Made by a program: the position numbers and the translations under genes. From contig JAUCEF010000016.1 of NCBI GenBank assembly GCA_033558025.1, forward strand, positions 3,596,001 to 3,660,000: a DNA stretch of 64,000 nucleotides, written 5' to 3'. Below the pieces are notes generated by a model. That model did no database searches and was not told the DNA's origin. It saw only the letters and a list, made by a program, of their open reading frames with translations. Each line of letters begins with the position of its first letter. Within the stretch, counting starts at the first letter, position 1. The DNA comes from Phytophthora sp. 'mugwort'. Its lineage: Eukaryota > Oomycota > Peronosporomycetes > Peronosporales > Peronosporaceae. Below are positions 42,920-55,169 of the stretch, one piece after another.

Positions 42920-44030
42920 ATGGTGTTTGTTGCGCCGAAGCTGTCAGCGGAGCAAGCCGTTGTTGCCGTTGCCTCTGTGTCGGTGCTGTCAAGAAGAAAC
43001 AAGAGACGATTTGGAAGAATCATGGCCGTTCTGCAGCAGCACGATTCCATTCGTATACGCGATGCAGCGCCACCCGTAGATCGCGCTAGATGGTTGATGC
43101 CATGTTGAACAACGCGACCGCTAAGGTCCGCTATCGTTTTACGATTGCTGAGCTATCTGTTCTCGTGGTGAAGCTTAAGTTACCAGAAGATGGAGTGATA
43201 ACGACATCGGCTAATCGAGTCAGCCGCGTCGAGGCACTGGTAGTGTTGTGCCGCCGTCTTTCTCAGCCTTCAAAGTTGTTGACTGTTGCGAATGATTTGG
43301 TCGAGGCACGGCCCCATACAGCCGTGTAGTTAAGGCAACGGCACAGTTCATCGTGACTCAGCATCGCGATTTGGTTTTCTTCAACTACCACCTGGTACAA
43401 CTACGAATTAACGAGTAAGCAGCGGTTATTCACGCTAAAGGGTCTCCACTTCGAACCTGCTGGGCTTTTGTTGATGGTGCCAAACAGCACATGGCAAGGC
43501 CAAGCGCTCGGGCTGATTCCGCGTCCCAATACGAAAACTTGCAGCGGTCTTTATACAACGGACATTCCCGCAGACACCGTTTTAATTGGCAAAGTCTGCA
43601 GGCTCCCGATGAAATCCTTGTAAGCTTGTACGGACCTCCCGAAGGAAGACGACACGATTCAACTATGCTCAATCTCGGTGGGCTGACCAACAAAACGGAA
43701 GAGGACCAAAGTGGTACGTTTTATGGAAATTAATCTATCGAGATCCTGCCTATGGTTGTAGTCGCTTTGTCTGCTGTCCATCAATGACACGTCGCCAGCA
43801 GCAACGGCCTTCAATCGCGAATGAGCAGCGTCAGAGAAAGCGTCGTTTGGGAGAGTGGAAATGGGAGTTCCTTAACTGGGACAAGAAGAACCGCGCACGT
43901 CTGACAGCTGTCGGGCATCTTTTTTTCGTTGGTGTGCAACTGACCAACTGCCATACTGCATGCAGACAATTGGGTAATCAGATATCCATATTTTTTGGTT
44001 TGCCTTCTCCGCACTCGACGACTGCCGAGG
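42920..44030 (+). pseudogene. PIF/Harbinger transposase (DDE_Tnp_4) remnant
   Basis: The pieces in order are RYRFTIAELSVLVVKLKLP (43132 on), RVEALVVLCRRLSQPSKL, CWAFVDGAKQHMARPSAR, QSLQAPDEILVSLYGPPEGR with RHDSTMLNL, then NWDKKNRARLTAVGHLFFVG. FVDGA and RHDST correspond to the first two acidic positions of DDE_Tnp_4 nucleases. The frame changes at least four times. A helper-protein relic lies convergently at 44100-44560, the usual two-gene plan of these elements. Confidence 0.65.
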
Positions 44031-44099
44031 CATCATTGGTGGATAGTATCCTGATACAACGCGCTACTCTTGGTGTTTTCCGTGCTACCACGATACTAA

Positions 44100-44560
44100 T
44101 GAATTCATAAATTCGCCTTTCACGATCTTCTTCACGTCGAGCTTCCAGTTCCAACTCATGCTGACGACGCTTCTCGGCTTCTTTGGCGTCGTGTTGGCGT
44201 TGCGTTTCCGCGCTAAGCGCTGCACTTTATACCTGTATTTGTTGCCCTCTTCCTCGCTCGCAGGCTCCAAACTTTCTATCAGCGCATCCATCACCACAGC
44301 AAGACACTCCCGTTAAGTGACTTTTCCTTTCTGAGTGCTACCGGATTGCGCAGCTCGTTTGCGTCCTTCATCACTAGCCTCTGGTGAAAACAAGTCGCTT
44401 ATCCCTTCATTTCCACATTTTCATCTAGCTCGTCCATTGCTAAGCGCCGCATCAACTGCCCGGAACTTTCAATCGACCTCTGCTTGGCATCCTTCAAGCG
44501 ATTTTCTGCTTCGACCTTGTCGTTCCAGCCATCAGGCTGGGCGATGATATCCAGCAGGAG
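44100..44560 (-). pseudogene. Harbinger Myb-like helper protein remnant
   Basis: Minus-strand KVEAENRLKDAKQRSIESSG and MRRLAMDELDENVEMKG, then in another frame AEKRRQHELELEARREEDRE, form the coiled C-terminal part typical of the Myb/trihelix second protein of Harbinger elements. The DNA-binding part is not visible. It is broken by stops and frame changes. Confidence 0.45.
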
Positions 44561-44599
44561 TCTGCCACGCTCTCAAACTGCTGTCATGTGTGTTGTATA

Positions 44600-45900
44600 G
44601 TTCTCGCAAATTTGGCGGTAACGTCGGGCTGTGTGAGATATCAGCAGAAGGCAATTTGTAATATAACAGAATTGATTGCATGCGTGAGGGATCAACCCAA
44701 TGCAAGATGCCTTACAAAGCTATTAGAAACCAAAAATGGATAAAGAAAATTCATTGTTCAGCAACACCGTTGCGTAGTTCTTTTGCAGTTAGTTTGAGCA
44801 GTGGTGTGATCGAGCGGATTCAGCCTTAATTCTCGTCAAGGCCTTATCCAACTTACCAATGCACCCAGAGCTGACAAGCTAAAGCCCCCCCCCCCCTCCC
44901 TCGATGATCCGTGGTCGTGGAACTGGTCGCCTTGTATACCTCTGGATGCTATCTTGGTAACTGCGAACGAGTCCAAGTGGTGAAGGCTTGAAAGTTTTGG
45001 CGAGACGCGGCGATGGAGCGGAGCACCAGATCAACTGCTCTGGTTCCGGCCCCGGCCACCAGACGCCATCAGCAGAAACAGCTCAGCAAGAAGCTCTGCT
45101 CACATCTCTGCTAGTTGGGTTCACTGGTGAGATATCACACCTGGGATATGAGGTCTGATATCCCAGTGAAGCTATTAGGCACACAAGACCCAGATGGGCC
45201 CGAGGGAGGGCCCTCTTGGAGGTGCTGTAAGCGCAGATTTAGCTAAGCTGGTGAATACATGTCAGTTTGCATTTTACTTCGTTGTGCACAATGTATCCGG
45301 GCCAAGAAGACGATCAGTGGTATAAATCTTAACTCCGCGTCCTCACAGTCGGTCCATTCCAAGTGATACAGTAGAAACTGGATCTGGCGTCATCGTCATG
45401 GATCCGAACTGTGTGTTGTCTTGGTTTTATAGACTTTCCTCTCTTCGCTTCATTTGCTGGCTTTCCGCATCCTATTGCGAGATCTTGATGGTTGAGAGCT
45501 GAAGGATGTCCCGGCCAAGAAGTGAGCTCCGGTCGATCTTGGATCCGGAGTTGAGGGTAGATCAAAAGGTGAATGGATCTGGCCTGCGTATATCCGGAGA
45601 TCGCATCCGACAGTACATCGACTACGCCGCACATGCGGTCACTATGGAGTATTGTACCAAACGACGGAGACAACCAAACGACGACGACGCTGCCACCGTG
45701 CCGGCGCCAGCTACCGACATGTCCGGGTACCATCATCTTACTGCATGGATTACCGTCGATCCGCGTCAACAGCGTCCTCACCATCGCATCAACGGTTGGT
45801 GCAGCGGATCCGAGGGCGCTGCCGCAGGGCACGCCCTCCTCGTAAGCCAAGTAATGCTAGAGATAAGAATATGCTAAGTGAACTCGCTTCGCAACTATCT
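44600..45900. other. No gene recognised
   Basis: Contains a 12-base C run (44885-44896) and a small 9-base-arm hairpin near 45132-45157. Overlapping frames at 45329-45877 on both strands show no motif and may be the decayed left end of the retroelement that follows. Confidence 0.4.
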
Positions 45901-46029
45901 TTGCAGCACGCACCACGTCCTAAAGAATTATTTGACACTTACAAACATCACATCACCATGTCGGGATTAAGGACGACTACGAATACGACGCCGAAGGCGA
46001 TGTCAAGACGGCGATGCCGCAGTCCATCT

Positions 46030-48420
46030 TCGAGGTGATGAGGTCCCAAATCTCAAGGTCTCGAGCCTGTCGGCCATCACGACTTTTCTTCGAGATTGGA
46101 AGCAGTACAGGGCAAGGTTATCGGGCAGTACCGCGTTACGAACGAAGTCCAAGCAGCCGTGACGCGAGGCATTCCCTCGATGTTTGAACCGAGAGTTCTT
46201 GAGCACGTAGCTCACTACTCATGACGCAGGATGTTGCCAGTGTGCCGGATGACATGCCGGTGGCCGAGATGCCTGGCACGGTAAATGAACGACCGCGTAG
46301 CTGTTCCGAGCTCTTCGCATGAGAGTTGAAGATGGACCTGTCGGAGGTGGACGTCGTGACACGGTTTGCTACCTACTTCATGAAATTTGACCTGCTGGTC
46401 GAGGGCAACGGCCTCGGCAGTATGCTGGGTCGCGGTGTGGCTGCAGACGAGCAAGGTCTCCAGCGAACGAAACTACGCCGCGAGCTGTTGCTAAGCAGTG
46501 TGACACTCGAGATACCGAAGGTTACTTAGCCAGGTTGGTTGAATTGGCCCACCGCGAGGCGAAGGTCGATAACCTTGCTTTGCACGACCTAATGATCGAA
46601 CGAGCGACAGGGCGGCAGCAGTATCGCCTCATGCAAGCTGAGATGAAGCACGTCGCTGATCCTCGCCCAAGGAGACGGCTGCAACTGTCGTGAAGACAAC
46701 GCAGCGTCCAGCGATACAGCGCCATCAGCACTCAAGCGCCCCAGGAGGTGGCCGTGATGCCGCCGAGCAGAGGAATCCACCCCGTGCTGGGTGCCAGATC
46801 GGCAAGGGTGCTCATTGGGATCGTGACTGCCCTACTGCTACAGCGGAGCAGAAAGGCGAAGTAGCAAATACATTGCGTGCGAGACGTGACCGCCTATTGG
46901 AAAGCGTTAAACGCATCACTACCGACGGCGAACCGGGATTCCGGACCGCCGCTGTCAATGGAGTGTTGGACGTACCGTTCTGTCCCGGCACTGGGTCAGA
47001 CGCGAACATCATTGGCATACCGGGGCTAAAGGAATTACGCGACCTGATGCCGAGCCTGCCTGTCGAGCATGTTAGGCCGCCAGTCAAGGCAGGTACCGCC
47101 AGTGGCAACTGGTGCTCTGCCGTTAGAAGGTGCATGTTGATTGATCTTCGGATCGGGACTGCTGCTGAACCACTGATACTGACGAACAGTGAGTACCTCG
47201 TGATAGATGCACTCCAGGAGGAGTTTGCTCCTGGGCAAGACGCGCTACAGTCGATCGGTGTCGACCCTGACGATGTCTTCGAGTAGCTGCTCAGCAACAT
47301 AATGACGTTGCCGAAGCAGACGCTGACGATGTCCCGAGCAACCATGTGGAGGTGGTAGGGACCGTGGTAGATGACCAGGCGGAGACCGTGCTGTATTGTC
47401 TTGTTGACGAGGCTATCGAAAACGGGATTACGTTCGACTACCGACCAGTGAACCGGACGAAGCCCCCCCCCCCCTTGGCCGGTGCTGCGCCAAACCTAGC
47501 TCTGTTGGTGGAGTCAGTGCGAGGTGAATATGGGTTCGGCTCTTCCGACTTTCACAAAGGGTTTTGGCAGATGCCTTTGCACCCGAACAGCCAGGGATGT
47601 TCAATTCCGTTACGAAGGATGGTATTTTCGCGCCTAAGTGCGTCCCCCACGGTGCTGGTGACTCAGCAGCCCATTTCCAAGCCCATATGAACGACATTCT
47701 CGAGGACTTGCTATTTCGCAGTGTTCTGGTGTGGATGATGATGATCGTCTCTACACGCAATCGACTGGGGCGTTCCTCGAGAACCTCGAGCAATTTTTTC
47801 TCTATCTTGAGACAGCGCAGGCTGAAGCCAAATGTCAAGAAGTGTAAGCTCTTCGCCAAGCGCGTGAGATGGGTCGGAAACAAATTGATGATGAAGGTGT
47901 CGAGTACGACCCCGAACGGCTGGCAGCCTTGCGACAAACGCCGCTGCTGCCTCCTGAAGTTGCAATACAACATTTCCTTTTGCGCATCACTGGCTAAGAG
48001 ACTCGATGGTGGATTACGCCTGGACACTGCACTTCTGCAAGTGAAGTTAGAACAGATGATGCGTACGCGAGGACGACGAAGACACGGCTTAGCGACTTCT
48101 CTTGATTGGAGCGACGAAGAGGCAGCTGCCTATCACGAGATTCTTGCGATGATGAACGCTCTTTCAAGTTCGTGTTCACTGACAAGGCAGCCACCAATGT
48201 ATGTCGACGGATGCATCTCTGATGGGTCATGCGTTAGTTCTGACACCAGTGCGTCGTTGCAGGAAAACGTTGCAGTGGAGTAGCAACAGCATGGTCTGCT
48301 GGTACGCCTTGGCCGCCTTTTCAAGGGTGCATATGGATATCATATCAGACGACGTGAAACAAGAATGCTATTTAATCATTTATGAATTTGTGAATTGGGT
48401 ACACCATTGAAACAAGGAGC
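46030..48420 (+). pseudogene. Gypsy-like retroelement remnant of a different family
   Basis: Gag pieces (LSAITTFLRDWKQYRARLSG near 46060; GLQRTKLRRELLLSSVTLEI near 46460) lead to a zinc knuckle with one Cys lost (CQIGKGAHWDRDCP). A protease-like stretch follows (VPFCPGTGSDANIIG at about 46972, where the catalytic Asp position reads Gly). RT pieces come next (FGSSDFHKGFWQMPLHPNSQ at about 47530, CVPHGAGDSAAHFQAHMNDI, then KPNVKKCKLFAKRVRWVG). The frames change several times and a 12-base C run sits at 47463-47474. No LTR was seen. Confidence 0.65.
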
Positions 48421-48737
48421 GTATCAGCTACAATTTGAGGCCCTCCGCACCAAAACCTCACCCAGTCATATCTAAGCGAAGAGGTCTGAAAAACGTGTTG
48501 ACTCCCGATCTGGCCAAATTGTTTTTTTATGACTCGTTTGGGGGTAAATAGACATGTGAAGCGATTGCGCTTATTTCGAAGTCCCAGTTCTGCTTCCTGA
48601 CAGTTCTAGATGCTGTTTATCAGCGCAAAAATTAAAACACAATAGAGGTGCATATTTTAAATTTGGCAGCAACAGATACAATAATCATTTTGATTTACCG
48701 ACATAAAAACACGTGCAGGGCCTGGAAATCGCTGGAG

Positions 48738-49722
48738 TCACGACGTCTTCTTTGACATAGCTGTCTCATCGCCACCACTGCTATCTCTTTCGGCTAACTG
48801 CTGTTCGGTATGCATTGCCTCGGCATCGTTATCGGCGCTGTCCGCTGTATCTTCTGTGGGAGGATCACCCGCCGTTACTGCTGCTCTTTCAAGCTTCTTT
48901 CTCCTTGCGACGCTTTTTGACATACAGCTCGATCTCTCTTGATCTCGTTTGCTTTCCGTTCATCCTCATCGTTTGGTCGAGCGTACAGTGCGTCATTACA
49001 AACGCCTCCGAAACATACGGACGGACTTTGATGTAGTTGCTGGATCTTCTCGGAGTTTTGTTTGTTTGTTTGTTCGCTTTTTTTTTGGGGGGGGGGGGGG
49101 TGGCAACGACTCTATGTGGCCGGTGAACAGCACGCGAACGCGACTGCACCCACGACAAGTACATCGCATTTGCGCCGCGAGTCTGGTAAGACCGGCACCG
49201 AATTTGGACGACATCTCTGACAACCCACAAGGCCGGGGGAATCTCTCTTATGACGAAGATCTGGAACTTTTGGATGTCCTTCAGATCTTTGTATGCCTCC
49301 GTCACGATACTGCGGTATTCTCTGAGAAGGTTGTTTTCATTCTGTTCTACCTCAGCTGCATTTCCCTCGAGGCAACTCTTCTTGCAAGCATCTTCTTGAA
49401 TGAGGCGAGAAACCTTGGATCTCAAGTTATCGTCAATCAAAATGATGTTTGTATCCAGATCTGCATCCCCGCTCTGAACCTCCTCCTGATCGCTCTCGCC
49501 TTCGGCAGAGCCACCGCCGTCCGGGTTAGGCTCCCAGCTGTTGTCTGCGCTGCCGCCACTGCTGTAACCACCGGAGCTGCTAGCGGCTTGCTCGATAGCG
49601 GGATTGGTGGGCTGACCTCCCTCAGTGGTGGAATGCTGCAAGCCCTTCCATTGCATTGCTCCGTTGCCGATACGCTCAGTCAAATCCAGAGATTTCAGAA
49701 AGACCTTCCCCCTTCGCAACAT
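48738..49722 (-). CDS. Hypothetical acidic Ser/Gly-rich protein
   Basis: A 277-residue frame runs from the ATG at 49722 to 48889. An acidic Ser/Gly segment (residues about 45-90) is followed by a helical charged part (SKVSRLIQEDACKKSCLEGN, EYRSIVTEAYKDLKDIQKF). The middle of the frame (about 49000-49200) contains a 14-base G run and T-rich DNA and may be an intron or decay. A short frame at 48738-48923 (MSKSVARRKKLERAAV) continues with similar composition. The family is not recognised. An overlapping plus-strand frame of equal length is judged a shadow. Confidence 0.3.
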
Positions 49723-49800
49723 TTAAGTGCGAAAAGAGAAGCGCCCTCTTCCCAGCCGTGTATCTCAAGAACGCAAAAAGATTAACTAGCATCGTTTTGT

Positions 49801-51600
49801 TTGGCGCAGTCTCATATCGTCAAGGCCTATGCTGACCTGGTCTACCGGCCTGACCAAAACCTCTCCGCTCTGAAAGCGCTTATTTCCCTAACGGTATTCA
49901 CATGTCCATTGCTCGGTGGTCCTTCGACCAAGGCCTCGCTACGGACCTATCTCCTCTGGGTACAACCCACTTGTGTCTCCGACTCCGCGACTCCCCGTGT
50001 CGAAGAGGTCCTTGGCTGTCCGATACCCGCAGCGGGTAGGCTCTCAGTGTCTGGATATCATTCAGCGTATAAGCATCGCTGTGGTCCAAGGACCGCGGTA
50101 AAGATACCAAAGATAAGACCGAGCTGTGGTGCGCTATGCGCGAGATAACATTTTCCGAGAGGTACTGCATCGAGTCTGTGGCTGATGCTAGCCCTCCTCG
50201 AACTCGGAGTCCGCGTCCACTGCGCACCTCTAATCCAGTCGTGAGTACAACTGGATATACTATAGAGGTGCGATGTTCCTTACGCGATGCGCCTCCTCTG
50301 CCATCCCGTGATGACAAGGATGATTCGATGGTCTGTGATTGTTGACAATCCGTTAGATGAGGTCTAGTCGCAGCAATTGCGGCTCCCGCGCTCACACAGC
50401 CCCCTGCAACTCTCTGTTAGCTCCGTCACGCCTTCGGGGGCTACGGCTTCGAACTTCGCCAAAAGAATGAGGTGGCTCGCCGAGCGGCTTCTCAACTGTT
50501 CAGCATGTATGTATCACTACTCCTGATGGACTCGCCGCATGAGAGGCTCTACGTGAGCGATACTTACCTCCTCAAGAGTCTACTAATTGTGGGTATTGCA
50601 GTGTTTGCATGGATAATCTTGCTAATCTTGCCGAATTATTTTGGCTATGAGGACGTATACTGTGGATCTTTTATCGTGGGATACGTCTTGGGAAGACGAG
50701 GGCGAATTCCAGAGCTGGGGGGGGGGTTATATTAATCGATTCCCTTATCGCCTACATTCCTTCAACAAGATGTTCATCGGAACGTCGACCCCGCTTCGAG
50801 TTCGCGAGGCTGAAGCCGAAGCGCCAACTCCTTGCAGCCTACCGGCCTTGTTCCTATGGAGCCACTGCACAACGTGCGCCTGCTTCCGTAGCCATCAGTT
50901 CTCACGATCGTTAGGTGCCGTCTGCGAAGGTCGGAAGCCTAAGGCTGACCTTGACTCCTCCCGAGCTAGTGTCGGGAAGCGTGGAAGGGACGGCGCCGCT
51001 GGTCCTTGGGGCGTTGGCGCTCCTGTCGAACGAAGCGCTCATGACGTCTGGACAGTCCTATCGGAGGGCGACCTCATACTCTCATGTGTTTTGTGAGTGG
51101 GATACCTTCTCCACTTGACAAGATACTGGGCACGACTCAGGCAACAACGCCGTGTCACAACACGTTTCACGTGGCAACGAAGCTCTCCTTGATCATCGGT
51201 CAACGCCAGAGGCTGTCTCCGAACCGGCTGTACCTCGCGTAACAAGTCGTGAGCAAATTGGGAAGGTCCAAACCTCGTGAGGAGCCTAAAAGACTCTGCC
51301 CGGTAGGCGACTGAACATCGCCGCGTATCACTGACGATATAGAGGTGGCTCACAATGGTTTAGTCTCCTGAACCGGTTGTCAACCACCTGCCGTTTCCGG
51401 ACAGTCTGTCACTCGTCGGCCACTCAACACGAACGGAAGCGAGCAGGAATAAAATATACTCGGGCATGTTATTCGTTCCGCGCCGGTCAGGCTTATTTCG
51501 GTGATTGCAGTCATAACGCACATTGTGAAGCATGTCATACAATGATTAATCATGGCTAAAGACTAGTACACATCAACGTGACCAGCGTGAACGTAAGAGG
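49801..51600 (-). mobile_element. Gypsy remnant with chromodomain and antisense gag-like ORF
   Basis: On the minus strand 51039-51353 reads LRCHVKRVV, CLSRAQYLVKWRRYPTHKTH, a chromodomain end of pol. On the plus strand a broken reading (IVKAYADLVYRPDQNLSALK at 49810, RLSVSGYHSAYKHRCG at 50041, ARRAASQLF at 50475, FEFARLKPKRQL at 50795) repeats the order found at 3832-5489. A ten-G run sits at 50717-50726. Neither gag of the usual type nor LTRs are visible. Confidence 0.5.
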
Positions 51601-53369
51601 ATATCAACAACAACGGCAAACGAAATTGGTAACTTTAAGGACATCCTGACGGCGGCATCCTCAACGGCCCTCCGGACACCGGAAATAAAAAATAGACAAG
51701 TATGGGGAAGATTTAGGATCCTGTATCTAATTTCTTTGCAACCATGACAGGAACCCAGATTTACAGCGAATATCACAAGGGGCTAGTAGCAAAGATGCTG
51801 AGTTGGTGGGTGGACAAGGAATGGGACTCGCACTATGCAGACCACGACGTCATTGTGGGAACAGGAAATTAGATTAAATGAAGTAATAACCCCTGGATCC
51901 TAGGTCCGGATAACCAACCGTTCAACCCGCGCATATGACCGCTTGAAAAATAAACCTCTCTGCGAGCTTAAAATCCAACGCATGGAGCCGGTGGAATATG
52001 TCCTTCACGGTATCGAACGTGGACCCGAGAAGCAGCGATACTCGCAAGGAAAATGGGCGCCCACTGACGTCCCCGAACGTATAGGGGCAGGCTGCATCTG
52101 GCAACAGTCCACTCGCATCCGGCGTTCACCGCCGTTCAAACCCGCGTCTGAATGGGGAATCGAGGAACCACGATCTATTATAGGACTCCGAAGAACGATA
52201 GCACGGGGGGGGGGGGGGGGCGAAAGTGCGAGCTAAACAAGTGAAGTATGGAGTTTCCAGCAGATACGAGGACTGATAACGAAAATAACAACAAAAGGAG
52301 GGGTTATATCACCAACAACTAGAACGGAACGGACTAGACTTCGACGCGCATCCGACGAGTCAGATATTTCCCTAGATGGCAAATCCCTGGATCTAAAACG
52401 ATAGGATTGCGGAATTCCTCCAAGGACTCCCATACCAACTATGCAGAAAGAATTTCGCGTATTCCAAACGCGTCAAGCGATGGGGAGGCGCGTATAGTGC
52501 AATCCTGCCGAGTAGACCGTAATGAGTGCTTGATCAGGCTACGCGAAGGGCTTGATAGTCGATGGGGCTGAATATCACTGATGCCTGCTGTGTCTAAATC
52601 TACTGGAAGGGGTGGATCGAAGGGGACTGACCATTGTAAAGATTGCAAGTTAACGATCCGTTACGTGCGAGGTGAGATTGCTTGCAACCCCCCCCCGGAA
52701 CTGCAGCTACTAAAACCTGAAAGGGTTAGAGAGCATGCAAATGCGGCCCGACACGAACTAGTGTATGTAAACCGGACTGAAACGCCAGGTGGTCTGGCGG
52801 GCGCTCCACTACAGAGCGAAGAAAAGATCGAGGCAAGGGACGAGGTCGAATGGCAAGATATGGTCACTTTCAATCGATACAAAGTTGAGTGTTCGTACCT
52901 CGGTAGGATGAGCACGTAACCCAGGCCTCGGCCGTAATTACGAGGATCAACTCCTAAAAGGTGCCAAATCCGAACGTCCTCGAAGAAGGGTTCGTGAATA
53001 CCTCCGGGTGAACGAATCCAGATGAGGAGGCGTCGACCATTTTTTTTTCTATCGAATCCAGATGAGTAGACGTGGATATCTTTTTAGCTCTATTGAGCTG
53101 GTGATGATGGGCTCAATCTAACCCAGGAAGTAGCGAGATCCTACGGTAGTGTAGCCATGGATTACGAGGTATATTTGAACAATTTACGCTTCTACTGCAA
53201 CGGTCGATGTAGATCGCGACGGAACCATAGGGATATTCGTACCGATGACGTTGCAGGAATACATCCAGCATCACTACTACGCATACTAGAAGGAGGATAT
53301 TAGGCATCGGTTACCCAAGGATCCGAGCTCACTTCCACTGGAGAGGGCTTTATCGGAGCGTATAGGGTT
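51600..53369. other. Unassigned, probably left part of a decayed retroelement
   Basis: Plus-strand frames (for example 51943-52236 and 52581-52919) have no motif I can name. G and C runs occur at 52205-52220 (16 G) and about 52688-52696 (9 C). The position before an integrase remnant suggests eroded gag-pol. Confidence 0.3.
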
Positions 53370-54440
53370 GTGTGGGGAATGCGGCGACTGCGAAACTGGA
53401 ATAGGGCGACAAGGATCCAAGGAGAACCGCCGGAACTATTCAAGCAACGTTCTCGTTCCAGAGTATCGGTATGGATCATTTTCCTTCCCTGCCTAAGGCG
53501 TCCAAGCGTGTTAACCTGGTACTACCATTCGCGGATTATGCAATCGGGAAGGCTAGATACCCAGAAACCCGCAAACGACAGCGGAATTCTATGAAGAATG
53601 TGTGTTGCGTAGCCGTGAAGACAACGAAACGATTCGGGGTGAGCGCGACCGGTTTCATGTCCGACTTCTTCCGTGACATTCAGCAAATAGGGGTCCAGCG
53701 CGAGCGCATTACGGTGGCCTACCCACCGCAAGCGAGCGGAACTACCCAGCTCATATCACGATAGCATTGAAGGGGTATGGACAGGATCTGGACCTGCGAG
53801 ACTGGGACGAATACTCAGAAATACTCACTTCGTGATCAACACATCCAAGTTCGTCCTAGAAGACACTACATTTTACGTACGCATGGGTGTGATGTCCGAT
53901 ACACGCTTAAGGCCACAATCCCGGTAGGAAGTGCGCCGAGGCATAATCAAGACCCGCGACGATCACAATACCAGATCCAGCGTACTGTGCTCAAAACAGA
54001 GATCAGGTGACTGAGCGCTCGCGGTAAGCAATCACGGACCGGGCAACACGACAAATAGCGAAATCAGCCCTCGCCCGATCGAGGCAGGATCCCGAGTACA
54101 GCTCTGTTTGGATCGAGAGAAGGAGGGCTCGCCCGGAAGCTGGTGGCATGACCCTTTCCGCGTGAGAGAAGTACTATCTAGTATGCCGTGAAGCTGGAGA
54201 TCATTTTATCCGTGGTGCACGCCTCCAAGTTAAAACTGGTGAAAGAAGTTTGCATTGACGTCAAGCTCTGCTGACCGTACAGGAAGACGATCGCATTTGT
54301 AACGGCATTACACAAGGTCGCACGAACTGTAGCTAGACTACATGTCGACTTGCAGCAAGTGGTACGTGATACCGCTTGGACTAACAGAATTTCAGTACGT
54401 GGCCTTCCTATGACGCACGACACTATGCAGCTCCGCTGAA
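53370..54440 (+). pseudogene. Gypsy integrase remnant, further family
   Basis: MDHFPSLPKASK (about 53471), then SATGFMSDFFRDIQQIGVQR (about 53640, where the usual D-R-E/D before the Phe-Met is lost), then AYPPQASGTTQ and LDLRDWDEYSEILT (about 53790), follow the order of a gypsy integrase core and its C-terminal domain. Broken by many stops. Confidence 0.55.
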
Positions 54441-54497
54441 CCTGGAGCACTTGTAGTCAATCTTGCACGCGAGGCATAGAGCTATCCCTCGGCGGCA

Positions 54498-55160
54498 ATG
54501 GAGCAACAGCGTTTTCGACCTGTATCAGAGCCAACAAGACGCGCTTTAGCAAGATCCGGGCGCGATGAACGCGTGTCTAGATGCGTTTTCAAGTTACGAG
54601 AATGCTCTGTTGGTGCACCTCCAGCAGAGGATCTCTTCGATTGTAACGTCGTCAGCATCGACCGCAGCGCAGGGAGGGGTCTCTCGACCGAAGTCTCTCA
54701 CGGTGAGCGTGGCGACCATCGAAGGCAAGCGAAAACTTCCTGCTATGGATCCATGAGATTGAATGGCGATGGGATATGACCAACACCGAGCAAAAGCGCG
54801 TGGCGCTCGCTACTTCCAAACTCGGTTGTCGAGCGCAAGAATAGGCACTTACGTGCGACATGTCGGTTGACGTCGCTTCCCCTAGCTGAGAAGAGCTGAA
54901 GCTCCAACTTTCGCGTGAGTTTGCTACGCATACTGCGTGCGGTCGCACACCTGCCCAGGGAATGAAAACTCTAATCGCCGGCATGGCGTCCGATTTGCTG
55001 CCTGAGGCAGCGGCTGTGCCAGGCTTTATGGAGGACCTCCGTACCTGTGTGACCAGGGCGAAAGTATTCTGTGAGCACCCGTCTTCTCTTGAATAGACAG
55101 TAAGGGTGCGGTCGCTCCCGCAGTTCTCCGACGGCCAACGTGATCTTATTGAAAATTAGC
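54498..55160 (+). pseudogene. Gypsy gag fragment related to the nested element
   Basis: An ATG at 54498 (MEQQRF) and, in other frames, [20 protein letters not shown] (54565 on) and LRTCVTRAKVFCEHPSSLE (about 55045) match the gag of the 3321-11128 element along its length ([32 protein letters not shown]). Stops and frame changes throughout. Confidence 0.65.
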
Positions 55161-55169
55161 ACACTAATG

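Noticed and set aside
48949..49785. 278-residue plus-strand frame
   Set aside because: It runs through T and G runs (FFFGGGGGG), has no domain, and overlaps a minus frame with more protein-like composition.
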